Source of the DNA: Foliamicus sp965115835
GTDB taxonomy: Bacteria > Pseudomonadota > Gammaproteobacteria > Steroidobacterales > Foliamicaceae
Length of the DNA stretch: 64,000 bases
Assembly (NCBI GenBank): GCA_965115835.1
Contig: OZ220471.1
Location: 2,170,001-2,234,000 of the forward strand
Reading direction: 5' to 3'
Both the position numbers and the translations under genes were made by a program. The number at the start of each line of letters is the position of its first letter. The stretch's first letter is position 1. Under the pieces are notes generated by a model. That model saw only the letters and a list, made by a program, of their open reading frames with translations, ran no database searches and had not been told where the DNA came from. Below are positions 43,029 through 51,091 of this stretch, piece by piece.

Positions 43029-43703
43029 CTACGGGCCGAATACCGTGCCCGAGAACGCGGCCACAATCGTCATGGCGTAGATAAACAATACCCATCCGTA
43101 CACGGGTTGCAACTGCTTGCGGTACTTCTGCTCCCGTTCCGGCGTGGAGCCCGATTGCACGATGGCTGCAAAAGTGGCCTGCGCGGGGGCGAAACCGCGG
43201 TCCAGCGGCGCCACCGAGAAGCCGATCATCGCCACCGCCGCCAGCTTCACCGCAAGCCACCATGGCGCTTCGAGCGCCGCTGTGGTTTGCGTTGCTATAG
43301 CGAAGGCCAGCGCGCCCGCGCCAAGCAACAGGCTGAACGGCATGTTGGTCCTCTCGAACCATTTCTCGGCCGAGGCGCCGGGGTTGAGGAATCCGCGCCA
43401 CATGATCACGACCCAGGCCAGGCCGAGCAGCCACACCGCCGCCAGCACCCAGGCGGGAATGCGGATCAGTTCCAGACCGGCGATCAGTTGCAGGCCGCTG
43501 GGGAAGATCAATGCGTTGCAGGTGCGCGGCAACCGGTCCAGCACCATGCCCAGGCGCAGCACGCTGGCCCGGGTTGCGGCGCCGAGCGAGGCGTTTTCCG
43601 ACATCCTTGCGGCAAGGAGTACGCCCAGGTCCGTGCCCAACCAGAACACCCACAATGAAATGTGGAAGAAAACCAGTATCTTGTAGGAGTAGGCGAACAT
43701 CAT
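43029..43703 (-). CDS. Integral membrane protein of unknown function
   Basis: A 224-residue protein with about five transmembrane segments (about 5-32, 68-85, 86-102, 125-145, 150-167) and a last helix at 203-222. A His in the first helix (FFHISLWVFW) might bind haem or metal, as in DUF2269/CopD-like proteins, but that is tentative. Its start overlaps the stop of the 102-residue gene (ATGA), so the two are likely partners. Confidence 0.75.
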   Translation of the reverse strand: MMFAYSYKILVFFHISLWVFWLGTDLGVLLAARMSENASLGAATRASVLRLGMVLDRLPRTCNALIFPSGLQLIAGLELIRIPAWVLAAVWLLGLAWVVIMWRGFLNPGASAEKWFERTNMPFSLLLGAGALAFAIATQTTAALEAPWWLAVKLAAVAMIGFSVAPLDRGFAPAQATFAAIVQSGSTPEREQKYRKQLQPVYGWVLFIYAMTIVAAFSGTVFGP

Positions 43704-44008
43704 CGGCGCCCGTCTTCTCCCATTTCCTCGAACGGGGCCAGCACCTTGCGGATCAGCTCGCCGTTGGCGGCCGCCCAGGCTTCGGCCTGGGCGGCGTCCG
43801 GTTCGAAATGGTCGATTTCCTCCCGACTCACCAGACCCTTGCGCAGAACCAGCGTCTCCAGGCTCATCAGCCGTTCCCGGACCACCCAGTGTTCGGCCAT
43901 CAGGTTGAGCAGACTGGCCAGCAAGGCGTCGGTTGCAGGATCCTGGAAGAAATACTTCCGCCCGCCCCGCACACGGCGGCTCAGTCGCTCCCCCCCTGTG
44001 GCGCTCAT
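43700..44008 (-). CDS. Small conserved-looking protein of unknown function
   Basis: A 102-residue acidic, helical protein (DPATDALLASLLNLMAEHW, then RERLMSLETLVLRKGLVS) with no signal peptide. The segment with MAEHWVVRERLMSLETLV vaguely recalls the accessory/activator domains of nitrile-hydratase-like proteins, but I would not assign it. It is wedged between the methyltransferase (one-base gap) and the membrane protein (four-base overlap), which supports a real gene. Confidence 0.7.
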   Translation of the reverse strand: MSATGGERLSRRVRGGRKYFFQDPATDALLASLLNLMAEHWVVRERLMSLETLVLRKGLVSREEIDHFEPDAAQAEAWAAANGELIRKVLAPFEEMGEDGRR

Positions 44009-44009
44009 G

Positions 44010-45203
44010 TCAGTCCTGCTTGACGGAGCCGAAACCGTACCAGAAGATCACGTCGGACAAACGTCCGGTGTCCTCGCCGAACTCCGGTTCGGCCCTGGCC
44101 ATCGCGAGGAACTCGTCTCTGGCGGTGCAGGTGTAGCGCGGCATTACGCCCTCGAAGTACGCGGCGGCGGGGAAGCCTGCCGCGGTCGTGAGCGCCTTCG
44201 GGTCCTGATCGCGGAAGTCCTTGTAGAAGGGCTCGTTGTTGTAGTAGCTGTCCCAGTCCAGATAGAACTGGTCGTAGGCGGCCATCCGGTCGTTGGGCGG
44301 CAGCTCCATGTTCAGGAGCACTCCTCCGGGGCGCAGCACGCGGTACGCCTCGGCCAGGTACTTGCGGATCGCCTTGTTGGGCAGTTCGTGCAGGAACATG
44401 GAACTGAACACCACATCCATCGAGTTGTCCGGAAAACGGATGTTCTCGGCGCTCTGCTGATGGAAGTGGGCCTCGACTCCCATGGCTTCGGCGCGAGCGT
44501 GCGCATAGCGCAGACAGGGGGCGGCCACATCGATCCCGTGTACCTCGGCCTCGGGAAACACCTGCTTCCAGGGCAGGGTGTTATGCCCGATAGTGCAGCC
44601 TGCGTCGAGTATGCGCTTCGGCTTGCGATTCCTGAATCGCACCTTGTAGAAATTCGCCATCGACCAGCCGATATCGTCCAGGTCCTTGCCCATGGCGCCG
44701 AAGGCGAACACGTTCAGGCCCTGGTCGTAAATCGCGCCGGCGGCCAGATCTTCGCCGCCGTATTCGCGGTGATAGCACCCGGGCATCAGATGCACATCGA
44801 CCGCCTCCACGTACCGTGGAACCCGAAGCGCCGGGTCGAGCGCCAGCGAGCCGCCCGCGCCGGCCTTGTCCATCAGGCCCTTGCCCCTGGCGTTCAGTTG
44901 CGTACGCTGCTGCTCCACGCTGTCCATGACGACATTCCACACCATCTGCTGAGCCGTGCATCGCGCAGAGGAATAGGCCTTGAAGATACCGCGCTTGCGC
45001 ATGGCGCGATGCACATCGGCGCCGTCGGGCGGCTCGGAGGCGTCTTTCGCCAGACGACCGGCCACGCCGGATTCGAAATCCTTGCGCATGGCGCCGGCAA
45101 GGTCGTTGAGAACGTACCCGCGCAGCCCGGATACGAACCTTTCCCGCGCCCGGGAGTCCCGGTTGCGATCTATCGCAAGGGCGTGAGTAATGGGTTGTGT
45201 CAT
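44010..45203 (-). CDS. SAM-dependent methyltransferase with long unknown N-terminal domain
   Basis: A 397-residue protein. The C-terminal half is a class I methyltransferase: ILDAGCTIGHNTLPW (about 199-213), GIDVAAPCLRYA, FPDNSMDVVFSSMFLHEL and RVLRPGGVLLNMEL. The N-terminal 160 residues are helical and not recognised. ATG 45203 is chosen because upstream codons lie in the promoter region shared with the CoA transferase. It is the first gene of a run of up to nine tightly spaced minus-strand genes ending at ampG. Confidence 0.83.
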   Translation of the reverse strand: MTQPITHALAIDRNRDSRARERFVSGLRGYVLNDLAGAMRKDFESGVAGRLAKDASEPPDGADVHRAMRKRGIFKAYSSARCTAQQMVWNVVMDSVEQQRTQLNARGKGLMDKAGAGGSLALDPALRVPRYVEAVDVHLMPGCYHREYGGEDLAAGAIYDQGLNVFAFGAMGKDLDDIGWSMANFYKVRFRNRKPKRILDAGCTIGHNTLPWKQVFPEAEVHGIDVAAPCLRYAHARAEAMGVEAHFHQQSAENIRFPDNSMDVVFSSMFLHELPNKAIRKYLAEAYRVLRPGGVLLNMELPPNDRMAAYDQFYLDWDSYYNNEPFYKDFRDQDPKALTTAAGFPAAAYFEGVMPRYTCTARDEFLAMARAEPEFGEDTGRLSDVIFWYGFGSVKQD

Positions 45204-45319
45204 GGTCGAGCCTCCCCTTGTGCCCAAGGGAGATTGTTGCGGATTCGGGGAGAAAATGCAAAACGCATACAATCCCGCACTGTGCTGGAATACAGGGTCC
45301 GCTGCATGAGGAATCGTCC

Positions 45320-46549
45320 TTGACGTTCGGCGCGCTGGACGGTGTGCGCATACTGGAGCTCACCACCGTGGTGGCCGGTCCCTGGGCCTGCCAGTTGCTG
45401 GCGGACATGGGCGCCGATGTCATCAAGGTGGAGCCGCCGTACGGGGATTCGAACCGTGCCCTGGGGGCCTCCCGCAACCCCGGCATGGCGGCGCTCTATC
45501 TCACCTGCAACCGCAACAAGCGCGGGATCGTGCTGGATCTCAAGAAGGAGGCCGGCCGCGAGGCGCTGTTGCGTCTGGCGCGCGACGCGGATGTGCTGAT
45601 ACACAACAACAGACCGGGCGTGATGGCGCGGCTCGGCCTCGAGTACGAAGACCTGCGGGCAGTCAATCCGCGGATCATCTATTGCGGCGCTTACGGCTAT
45701 TCCAGCAACGGCCCCTATGGCGAGCGCGGCGCCCTGGACGACTCCATACAATCGGTCAGCGGATTCGCCATGCTGCACGAGATGGTGCAGGGAGAACCGC
45801 GCTATGCGCCTACCGTTGTGGCGGACAAGACCACATCGATAACCGTGGTCTATGCCGTTCTGGCGGCGCTGTTCCATCGCGAGCGCACCGGCGTGGGACA
45901 GTCCGTGGAAGTTCCCATGTTCGAGACCATGGTCTCGTTCATCATGGCGGAGCACCAGTGGGGAAGGGTATTCGATCCGGCAATCGGAACGCCCGGCTAC
46001 AAGCGGCTGATGAGCAAGCATCGCAAGCCTTACCGGACCCTGGACGGGTATATCGCCGTGCTGCCGTACCTCGACCGGCATTGGGAACAGTTCTGCACCC
46101 TTGCCGAACGCCCCGACCTGCTTGAGGACGAGAGGTTCCTGACGCTGTCCGACCGGATTGGCAACATCGACGAAACCTATTCCGAGACGGGGCGTATCCT
46201 TGCCACGCGCACCACTGCCGAATGGCTGGACCTGTTCGCCGGCGCCAGCGTGCCGGTCAACGCGGTAAACACGCTCGAGGACCTGTACCATGACGAGCAC
46301 CTCGAGGCGGTCGGATTCTGGAGCGGGATGGACCATCCCACCGAGGGCAAGCTGAGGATGCCCGCTTTTCCGGTGAACTTTTCCGCCAGCCCCGCGAGCA
46401 TTCGCCGCCACCCGCCCAGGCTTGGCGAGCACAGCGTGGAGGTGCTCCGGGAAGCCGGCTACTCGGCAGGGCAGATCGAGGATTTGCTGGCCGCAGGCGT
46501 CACCCTCGCTGCCGAACAGAATGGGCAGGAAAGCCCCGCCACGCGGTAA
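45320..46549 (+). CDS. Family III (CaiB/BaiF-type) CoA transferase
   Basis: A 409-residue enzyme that moves CoA between carboxylic acids. Hallmarks: VRILELTTVVAGPWACQLLADMGADVIKVE at the N-terminus (broken across the Rossmann-like fold), NRNKRGIVLDLKKE, and the catalytic Asp region GALDDSIQSVSG. The start is TTG 45320 with GAGGA seven bases upstream; the frame continues further upstream into the divergent promoter, so longer forms are unlikely. It is divergent from the methyltransferase run and may act with the enoyl-CoA hydratase and reductase there. Confidence 0.9.
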   Translation: MTFGALDGVRILELTTVVAGPWACQLLADMGADVIKVEPPYGDSNRALGASRNPGMAALYLTCNRNKRGIVLDLKKEAGREALLRLARDADVLIHNNRPGVMARLGLEYEDLRAVNPRIIYCGAYGYSSNGPYGERGALDDSIQSVSGFAMLHEMVQGEPRYAPTVVADKTTSITVVYAVLAALFHRERTGVGQSVEVPMFETMVSFIMAEHQWGRVFDPAIGTPGYKRLMSKHRKPYRTLDGYIAVLPYLDRHWEQFCTLAERPDLLEDERFLTLSDRIGNIDETYSETGRILATRTTAEWLDLFAGASVPVNAVNTLEDLYHDEHLEAVGFWSGMDHPTEGKLRMPAFPVNFSASPASIRRHPPRLGEHSVEVLREAGYSAGQIEDLLAAGVTLAAEQNGQESPATR

Positions 46550-46661
46550 CGTGGCGGAATCGCCCGGAAACCGTAAAGGACAAGCCCGATACAGGCTGCC
46601 GGCGCAGGCGCCGGAACCAACCTGAGATCAGGCAAGAGGTCCTGTCTGCGGCGGCCCGGTT

Positions 46662-46743
46662 CGGTGAGCCATGCGGGCGTGGGGCTTGGTCGTTCCCGCG
46701 CGAGACGGAATCGCAGCGCCATGGCTCCGGTGAGCCATGCGGG
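46662..46743. repeat. 16-bp direct repeat pair and hairpin in convergent intergenic gap
   Basis: CGGTGAGCCATGCGGG occurs at 46662-46677 and 46728-46743, starts 66 bases apart. The second copy sits in a perfect 8-bp hairpin, CATGGCTC (46720-46727) and GAGCCATG (46732-46739) with loop CGGT. It lies between the convergent CoA transferase and TonB receptor genes, where a bidirectional terminator would be expected, though no T-run follows. Confidence 0.55.
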
Positions 46744-46749
46744 GCGAGT

Positions 46750-49008
46750 TTAGAAATCCTTGCGGAAATTCACGGCCCAGGTGCGCGGGTCCTGCAGGTA
46801 GAGCCCCACGAAGAAGGATGTGCCCTGCTCGCGGTCCGAGCAGTTCTGACACTCTGCGCTGATCGACCAGTCCGCATCGAGATTGCGCAGGGTAACGGAA
46901 GCGGTGAGGACCGAATACCCGTCGCTCAGCGCAGTCGGCGCGCCGCTCGAACCGATGCTGTGCTTGCCGACTTTGTAGACGAAGGCGCTCGGGCGCAGTT
47001 CCCACCCCGAGGCAATGGCGATGTCCCAAGCCGCCCCGGCGGTTAGCGTGTAATCCGGCGCCCGAACCGGATCCGCAATTTCTCCCAGGTGGTTGACCAC
47101 GCCGGCGGCGCAGAAAGGACTGGTCGAAGCAGCAATGCCCGCCGCCAGATCCTTCTGGCACAAGCCCTGTTGGTCGATGATCGAAGGATTGAGTTCGGCA
47201 TACTCCGCATCCTGGGTTCCGAAGTTCACGAACACCGTCAGGCCATCAATCAAGACCGCGGTAAGCTCAAGCTCCAGGCCCTGATTCTCGAGCGACGCGT
47301 AATTGCGCGTGTTGAAAGTGGGCGCGCCCGTAACGGGATCGTAGACCGCCGACGGCAGCTGGAAGTCGGTAACATCCGTGCGGAAGACGGTGGCGTTGAG
47401 GCGCAGCCGTCCGTCCAGCCAGTCGGAGCGTACGCCTCCTTCATACGACCAGACTTTCTCGGGGCCGAACACCTCGATGGCGGCCGGGTTGGTGCCGCGG
47501 GCGTTCCAGCCGCCGGACTTGAAGCCGCGGGTAGCCGACGCATAGAGCATCAGGTCGTCGTTGAGCGAGTACTCCAGCGCGATTCGCGGCGTGGTGATCT
47601 TGGCGTTCTGTTCCAGCGGATAGCCCAGCGCGGCGATTTCGGTGGAACTGAAACCGCCAGGCCAGGTAGGATTCGGCGTATAGCTTGCGTCCTTGGTTTC
47701 GTCGGTCCAGCGCGCCCCGCCGGTGAGGGTGAGTTGTTCGCCAAGGTGATAATCCACCTGCAGGTAGACCGCCAGCGCGTCGGTGTCGTTCTCCAGGACC
47801 CGGTCGGCAAGCAACAGGGGCTGGAAACCGTTGAATGCGCCGCCAACGCCCAGAAGGTCGGCGAAGTCCGTGGTGTTTTCTTCCTGGATGTAGAAGATGC
47901 CCGCCACGTAGTCCAGCACACCGTTATCGGTGGAGCCGGTCAGCTTCACTTCCTGGGTGAACTGATCGTGCTCTCCCGTATTGGCGATGGTGAATCCGCC
48001 GTAAGGCCGCGCAAGGTTCAGGAAGTCCAGCGTGAAGTCCTGGTCGAGATAGCGCTGGCCGGTAATGATGTTGACAGCGCCCCAAGCGGTATCCCATTCG
48101 ATGTTCGAGTATAGCGAAAGCGAGTTGACCCAGTTGCCGAGCGGCCTGCTTGCCTTGGCGCCATGAATCGGAACAGGCCAGGGCGGGGGCTGGTCGGAAC
48201 GCAGGCCGGTAAGGGTGTAACGCTCGTCCTTGTCCGGATCGTTGAGGTTGAGCAGGTTGGCGTGTTCGTTATCCACATACGCCACGGCCGCATCCCAGAT
48301 GACGCTTGCGCCCAGCCAGCGAACGGCGGCGCGCAGGCCGACATTCTTTTCGTGGTTGATGCCGTCTTCGCCCGTGGTGCGGTTCTTGACGAATCCATCG
48401 TCATCGATGGCGTATGCCGAGAGTTTCAACAGCAGGTTGTCCTGGATGGGAAGGTCCACGCTGCCCCGAGCGCGCACCTGACTGAAACGACCGAAGCCCA
48501 GTTCCACATAGCCGCCCATCTCTTCGGCGGGTTTCTTCAGGATGACGTTCACGGCGCCGCCGGTGGTGTTGCGTCCGAACAGTGTGCCCTGTGGGCCGCG
48601 CAACACCTCGATGCGGTCGATATCGAACAGCGCGAAGTTGTTGGCGTTCTGGCGGCTGATGAAGATATCGTCCACATAGCTGCCCACGGGAGGGTCGAAG
48701 GTGGGGATCGATTCGGTGTTGTTGAAGGCGCGAAGCGAATACACGTTTGCCGAGCCCAGCCCAGTGTTGTTGCTGCCGATCAGATTGGGCACCAGCCGGG
48801 TCATGTCCAGCAACTCCGTGACTTGCAGTTCGCGAAGCTGCAGGTCCGAGTAGGCTGTTACCGCAATCGGCACATCCTGCACGCTTTCCGCGCGGCGCTG
48901 GGCGGTGACGATGACCTCCTCGATCATCCCGCTTTCGTCCTGCGCCAGGACAGGCGCAATCAAGGCGGCGCCGAGGAGCGCAAAGGCGAATTTGCAAATG
49001 GATTTCAT
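46750..49008 (-). CDS. TonB-dependent outer-membrane receptor
   Basis: A 752-residue importer that takes up a scarce nutrient (siderophore, vitamin or glycan) with energy from TonB. A signal peptide spans 1-23 (IAPVLAQ). A TonB-box-like IEEVIVTAQRR follows at 29-39, then the plug domain (to about 155, with GPQGTLFGRNTTGGAVN) and the 22-strand barrel ending in NFRKDF with a terminal Phe. The sequence resembles the SusC-unrelated, IroN/FyuA-like receptors common in marine gammaproteobacteria. GAGGAAG precedes ATG 49008. It stands alone, so the ligand is unknown. Confidence 0.94.
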   Translation of the reverse strand: MKSICKFAFALLGAALIAPVLAQDESGMIEEVIVTAQRRAESVQDVPIAVTAYSDLQLRELQVTELLDMTRLVPNLIGSNNTGLGSANVYSLRAFNNTESIPTFDPPVGSYVDDIFISRQNANNFALFDIDRIEVLRGPQGTLFGRNTTGGAVNVILKKPAEEMGGYVELGFGRFSQVRARGSVDLPIQDNLLLKLSAYAIDDDGFVKNRTTGEDGINHEKNVGLRAAVRWLGASVIWDAAVAYVDNEHANLLNLNDPDKDERYTLTGLRSDQPPPWPVPIHGAKASRPLGNWVNSLSLYSNIEWDTAWGAVNIITGQRYLDQDFTLDFLNLARPYGGFTIANTGEHDQFTQEVKLTGSTDNGVLDYVAGIFYIQEENTTDFADLLGVGGAFNGFQPLLLADRVLENDTDALAVYLQVDYHLGEQLTLTGGARWTDETKDASYTPNPTWPGGFSSTEIAALGYPLEQNAKITTPRIALEYSLNDDLMLYASATRGFKSGGWNARGTNPAAIEVFGPEKVWSYEGGVRSDWLDGRLRLNATVFRTDVTDFQLPSAVYDPVTGAPTFNTRNYASLENQGLELELTAVLIDGLTVFVNFGTQDAEYAELNPSIIDQQGLCQKDLAAGIAASTSPFCAAGVVNHLGEIADPVRAPDYTLTAGAAWDIAIASGWELRPSAFVYKVGKHSIGSSGAPTALSDGYSVLTASVTLRNLDADWSISAECQNCSDREQGTSFFVGLYLQDPRTWAVNFRKDF

Positions 49009-49115
49009 CAGGAAACTTCCTCTCTGGTTTTCAAAACATGCAGACACGCATTCAGGCGCTAACATCCCCCTGCCTTCCACCCGAACCTGCGCGGTCTGCA
49101 ACGAACCGGGCGGGC

Positions 49116-49121
49116 ATTATA
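49116..49121 (-). promoter_or_regulatory. -10 element of the TonB receptor gene
   Basis: TATAAT on the minus strand (complement of 49116-49121), about 108 bases upstream of the receptor ATG. No clear -35. No Fur-box-like palindrome was seen. Confidence 0.4.
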
Positions 49122-49301
49122 CAAGCATGCCGCACTGCGCTTGGCCAGCGCCGCGCCTGCAAGCGGCCTTCATCGTGTCCGCCGGCAGCCATTCGGCGGA
49201 GCGGATCCGGCGTTCGATCCCGCTTCAATGAGGCGAACAGGGGATGTTGATGCGCCTTGCGGTGGAAGTCGGGGTGCAGGAAGAGAACGGCTGCCCTGCC
49301 G

Positions 49302-49388
49302 GTCGCCGGCGCCCATGCGAACCGCCCTTGGGCGAAGTGGAAGTGCTGGCCACAGATTCCCTGTCGCCGGCGCCCATACGGACCGCCC
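49302..49388. repeat. 26-bp imperfect direct repeat pair
   Basis: Bases 49302-49327 and 49363-49388 match at 24 of 26 positions; both begin GTCGCCGGCGCCCAT. The unit spacing is 61 bases and the 35-base spacer is unique. Upstream, GGTGGAAGT near 49262 partly echoes GAAGTGGAAGT in the spacer, so this could be a decayed tandem repeat. There is no gene in the 671 bases from 49009 to 49679; this pair, the receptor promoter, repeat element copy 3 and a palindrome are all I see there. Confidence 0.6.
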
Positions 49389-49404
49389 CGCAAAGTCCGT
49401 TTGC

Positions 49405-49526
49405 CAGTAATTCCCTCCAAACGTGACAATGCTCGAAAATCAGCTCCAATCCAACGCCTGAATGGTCGATTTGCTTGGGTATCCGGCTCTGAACGAACAA
49501 CTTTGCATCGTTGGCGGGAATTGCTG
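49405..49526. repeat. MITE-like element, copy 3, with perfect 9-bp target duplication
   Basis: A 122-bp copy in the same orientation as copy 2, with ends CAGTAATTCCCTCCAAA and the complement of CAGCAATTCCCGCCAAC. It is flanked on both sides by TCCGTTTGC (49396-49404 and 49527-49535), a perfect 9-bp duplication. The left end has drifted more than the right. Confidence 0.88.
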
Positions 49527-49626
49527 TCCGTTTGCATTGACCGTGCCTTTGTGCCAGTATCCTGCGCCAGTTTGCGACAAGCCGCCTGTTGGCGCTTTCG
49601 CGAGCCGTGGCTGCCACGACAGTTGA

Positions 49627-49647
49627 ACCGGCGAGCTGCTCGCCGGT
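49627..49647. promoter_or_regulatory. Perfect 10-bp palindrome upstream of the small gene
   Basis: ACCGGCGAGC (49627-49636) and GCTCGCCGGT (49638-49647) are perfect inverted repeats around a single T. It ends 32 bases before the GTG start at 49680 and just before the GGAGG ribosome site. It could be a repressor operator or an RNA hairpin controlling translation of the 49680-50861 gene pair. Confidence 0.5.
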
Positions 49648-49679
49648 ATGTCATGGGAAATCAAGGGAGGCCGTATAAA

Positions 49680-49937
49680 GTGGCGAAATTCATCGAGCAT
49701 GAGAGGTCTGCGGAAGCGGACCAGTGGATTCGGGACGAAGGCGCGCAGCAGGAGGAGCGCTACAGGAAGATCGTCAAGGAAATGGACGATCTGTCCGATG
49801 AGCGCGATGAGTGGGTCGAAAAATTCTTCGAACGCATCCGGACGCGCGGGTTCAACGTGCACTACAACAATCGGCGCGCCATACCGGCGGAAGAACTTCC
49901 CACCCGCCCGGACCGGAAATTCAAGGTCGTGTTTTAG
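49680..49937 (+). CDS. Small charged protein of unknown function, paired with a cupin
   Basis: An 85-residue protein, very rich in Glu, Asp, Arg and Lys, mostly helical (RSAEADQWIRDEGAQQEERY, KEMDDLSDERDEWVEKFFER) with a conserved-looking basic end (RPDRKFKVVF). Start GTG 49680 is chosen for GGAGG nine bases upstream; ATG 49653 is an alternative that would lie before that ribosome site. It has no signal peptide. The cupin gene starts 18 bases after its stop, so they form one unit. I do not recognise the family. Confidence 0.65.
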   Translation: MAKFIEHERSAEADQWIRDEGAQQEERYRKIVKEMDDLSDERDEWVEKFFERIRTRGFNVHYNNRRAIPAEELPTRPDRKFKVVF

Positions 49938-49955
49938 ATTGAGGAGAGCAAGCTG

Positions 49956-50861
49956 ATGAGCCGTCCACATATCGAACCCTATGTAGAAACCCAGGTTCCT
50001 TTCCGGCGCATGACGCTGCCGGGTTTCGGCAAGGGCATGCACTACAAGGTGCTGAGCCTGGATAACGACACAGGCGCCTGCTCGCTGGTGGTCAAATTCG
50101 AGCAGGGATACTCGCTGCCTCCGGGCATGAGCTATACCGAACTGGAGCTTTTCGTGGTTTCCGGCAGCCTGCAATATGGCGACCGCACCTTCGAGCGCGG
50201 CCACTATCTGTGGCTGCCCGCCGGCGTTTCCATGCCGGCCATGACCTCCCCGGGCGGGGCGCGCTGCCTGATGTTCTACAACTACGGCGAGCCGAGTTTC
50301 GTGGAGTCGGAGGAGGATCACCCGCGCGCCGAACGCCACAAGCTGGTGAGCGTCAACGCGCTGGAAGATGTGGTCTGGAGGCCGGCGGATGTGATGCCTG
50401 CCGTGGCGCCGGGCTGCATGGTCAAGATCCTGCGCTACGATCCCCTCACTCACGCCTTCAGCTTCCTCTACTGCATGACGCCCAATTTCTGGCAGGACAA
50501 CATTTCTTACCACGATTGCATGGAAGAGGGCTATCACATCTGGGGCACCTCCTGGATGATGCAATTCGGTTATCTGCCCACGGGCGGGTATTTCTGGCGG
50601 CCCCCGTGGATCAACCACGGCGCCTTTCAAAGCGACTACGGCTGTCTCGCTATCGGGCGCACCGATTCCCAGTTGCACAACTACTTCCACTTCAATCCGT
50701 GGACCACGCCGGAGGAGAATCAGGAGCGTGCTGCGGCCCAGTTGTATCGCCAGAAACCGAACCTGTACCAGTGGGTCAAGGCGCAGGACGGACACAACCA
50801 CCCGCACGATTTCGAGCATCCCCATTACCACGAAGACGATCATCGCCACGAGCACGACTGA
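49956..50861 (+). CDS. Cupin-fold protein with two cupin halves and a His-rich tail
   Basis: A 301-residue protein. The first cupin (about 35-120) shows GDRTFERGHYLWLPAGVSM; the second (about 150-250) shows WGTSWMMQFGYLPTGGYFWRPPW and INHGAF. The last 25 residues are His- and Asp-rich (GHNHPHDFEHPHYHEDDH), a likely metal-binding tail. The family may be DUF4437-like (ChrR-type cupins), which bind metals and act as sensors or oxygenases. GAGGAGAG precedes ATG 49956. Cotranscribed with the small acidic protein. No function can be given. Confidence 0.8.
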   Translation: MSRPHIEPYVETQVPFRRMTLPGFGKGMHYKVLSLDNDTGACSLVVKFEQGYSLPPGMSYTELELFVVSGSLQYGDRTFERGHYLWLPAGVSMPAMTSPGGARCLMFYNYGEPSFVESEEDHPRAERHKLVSVNALEDVVWRPADVMPAVAPGCMVKILRYDPLTHAFSFLYCMTPNFWQDNISYHDCMEEGYHIWGTSWMMQFGYLPTGGYFWRPPWINHGAFQSDYGCLAIGRTDSQLHNYFHFNPWTTPEENQERAAAQLYRQKPNLYQWVKAQDGHNHPHDFEHPHYHEDDHRHEHD

Positions 50862-51091
50862 TTCCGCGTAAAGTCGGCAGCCGTGTGCTGCAGGCCGGGG
50901 CGCCGCCCGGCAAACAGCGCGGTTGGGGTCATGCGCACAGGAGCGCGAACCTGCGCCCGGCAGCCTGCGGCTGAATCGCAATTTCGGGGACGCTGAGCGA
51001 CGCAGGAGCAGGCCCCCTTCGCCAGAATTTCAGGCTGATTCAAAATTGCATATTGATTTAGCCTTGAATACCGCTATCCCTGGATGCGATT

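Noticed and set aside
49302..49388. CRISPR array
   Set aside because: Only two repeat units, no further spacers and no cas genes in the window.
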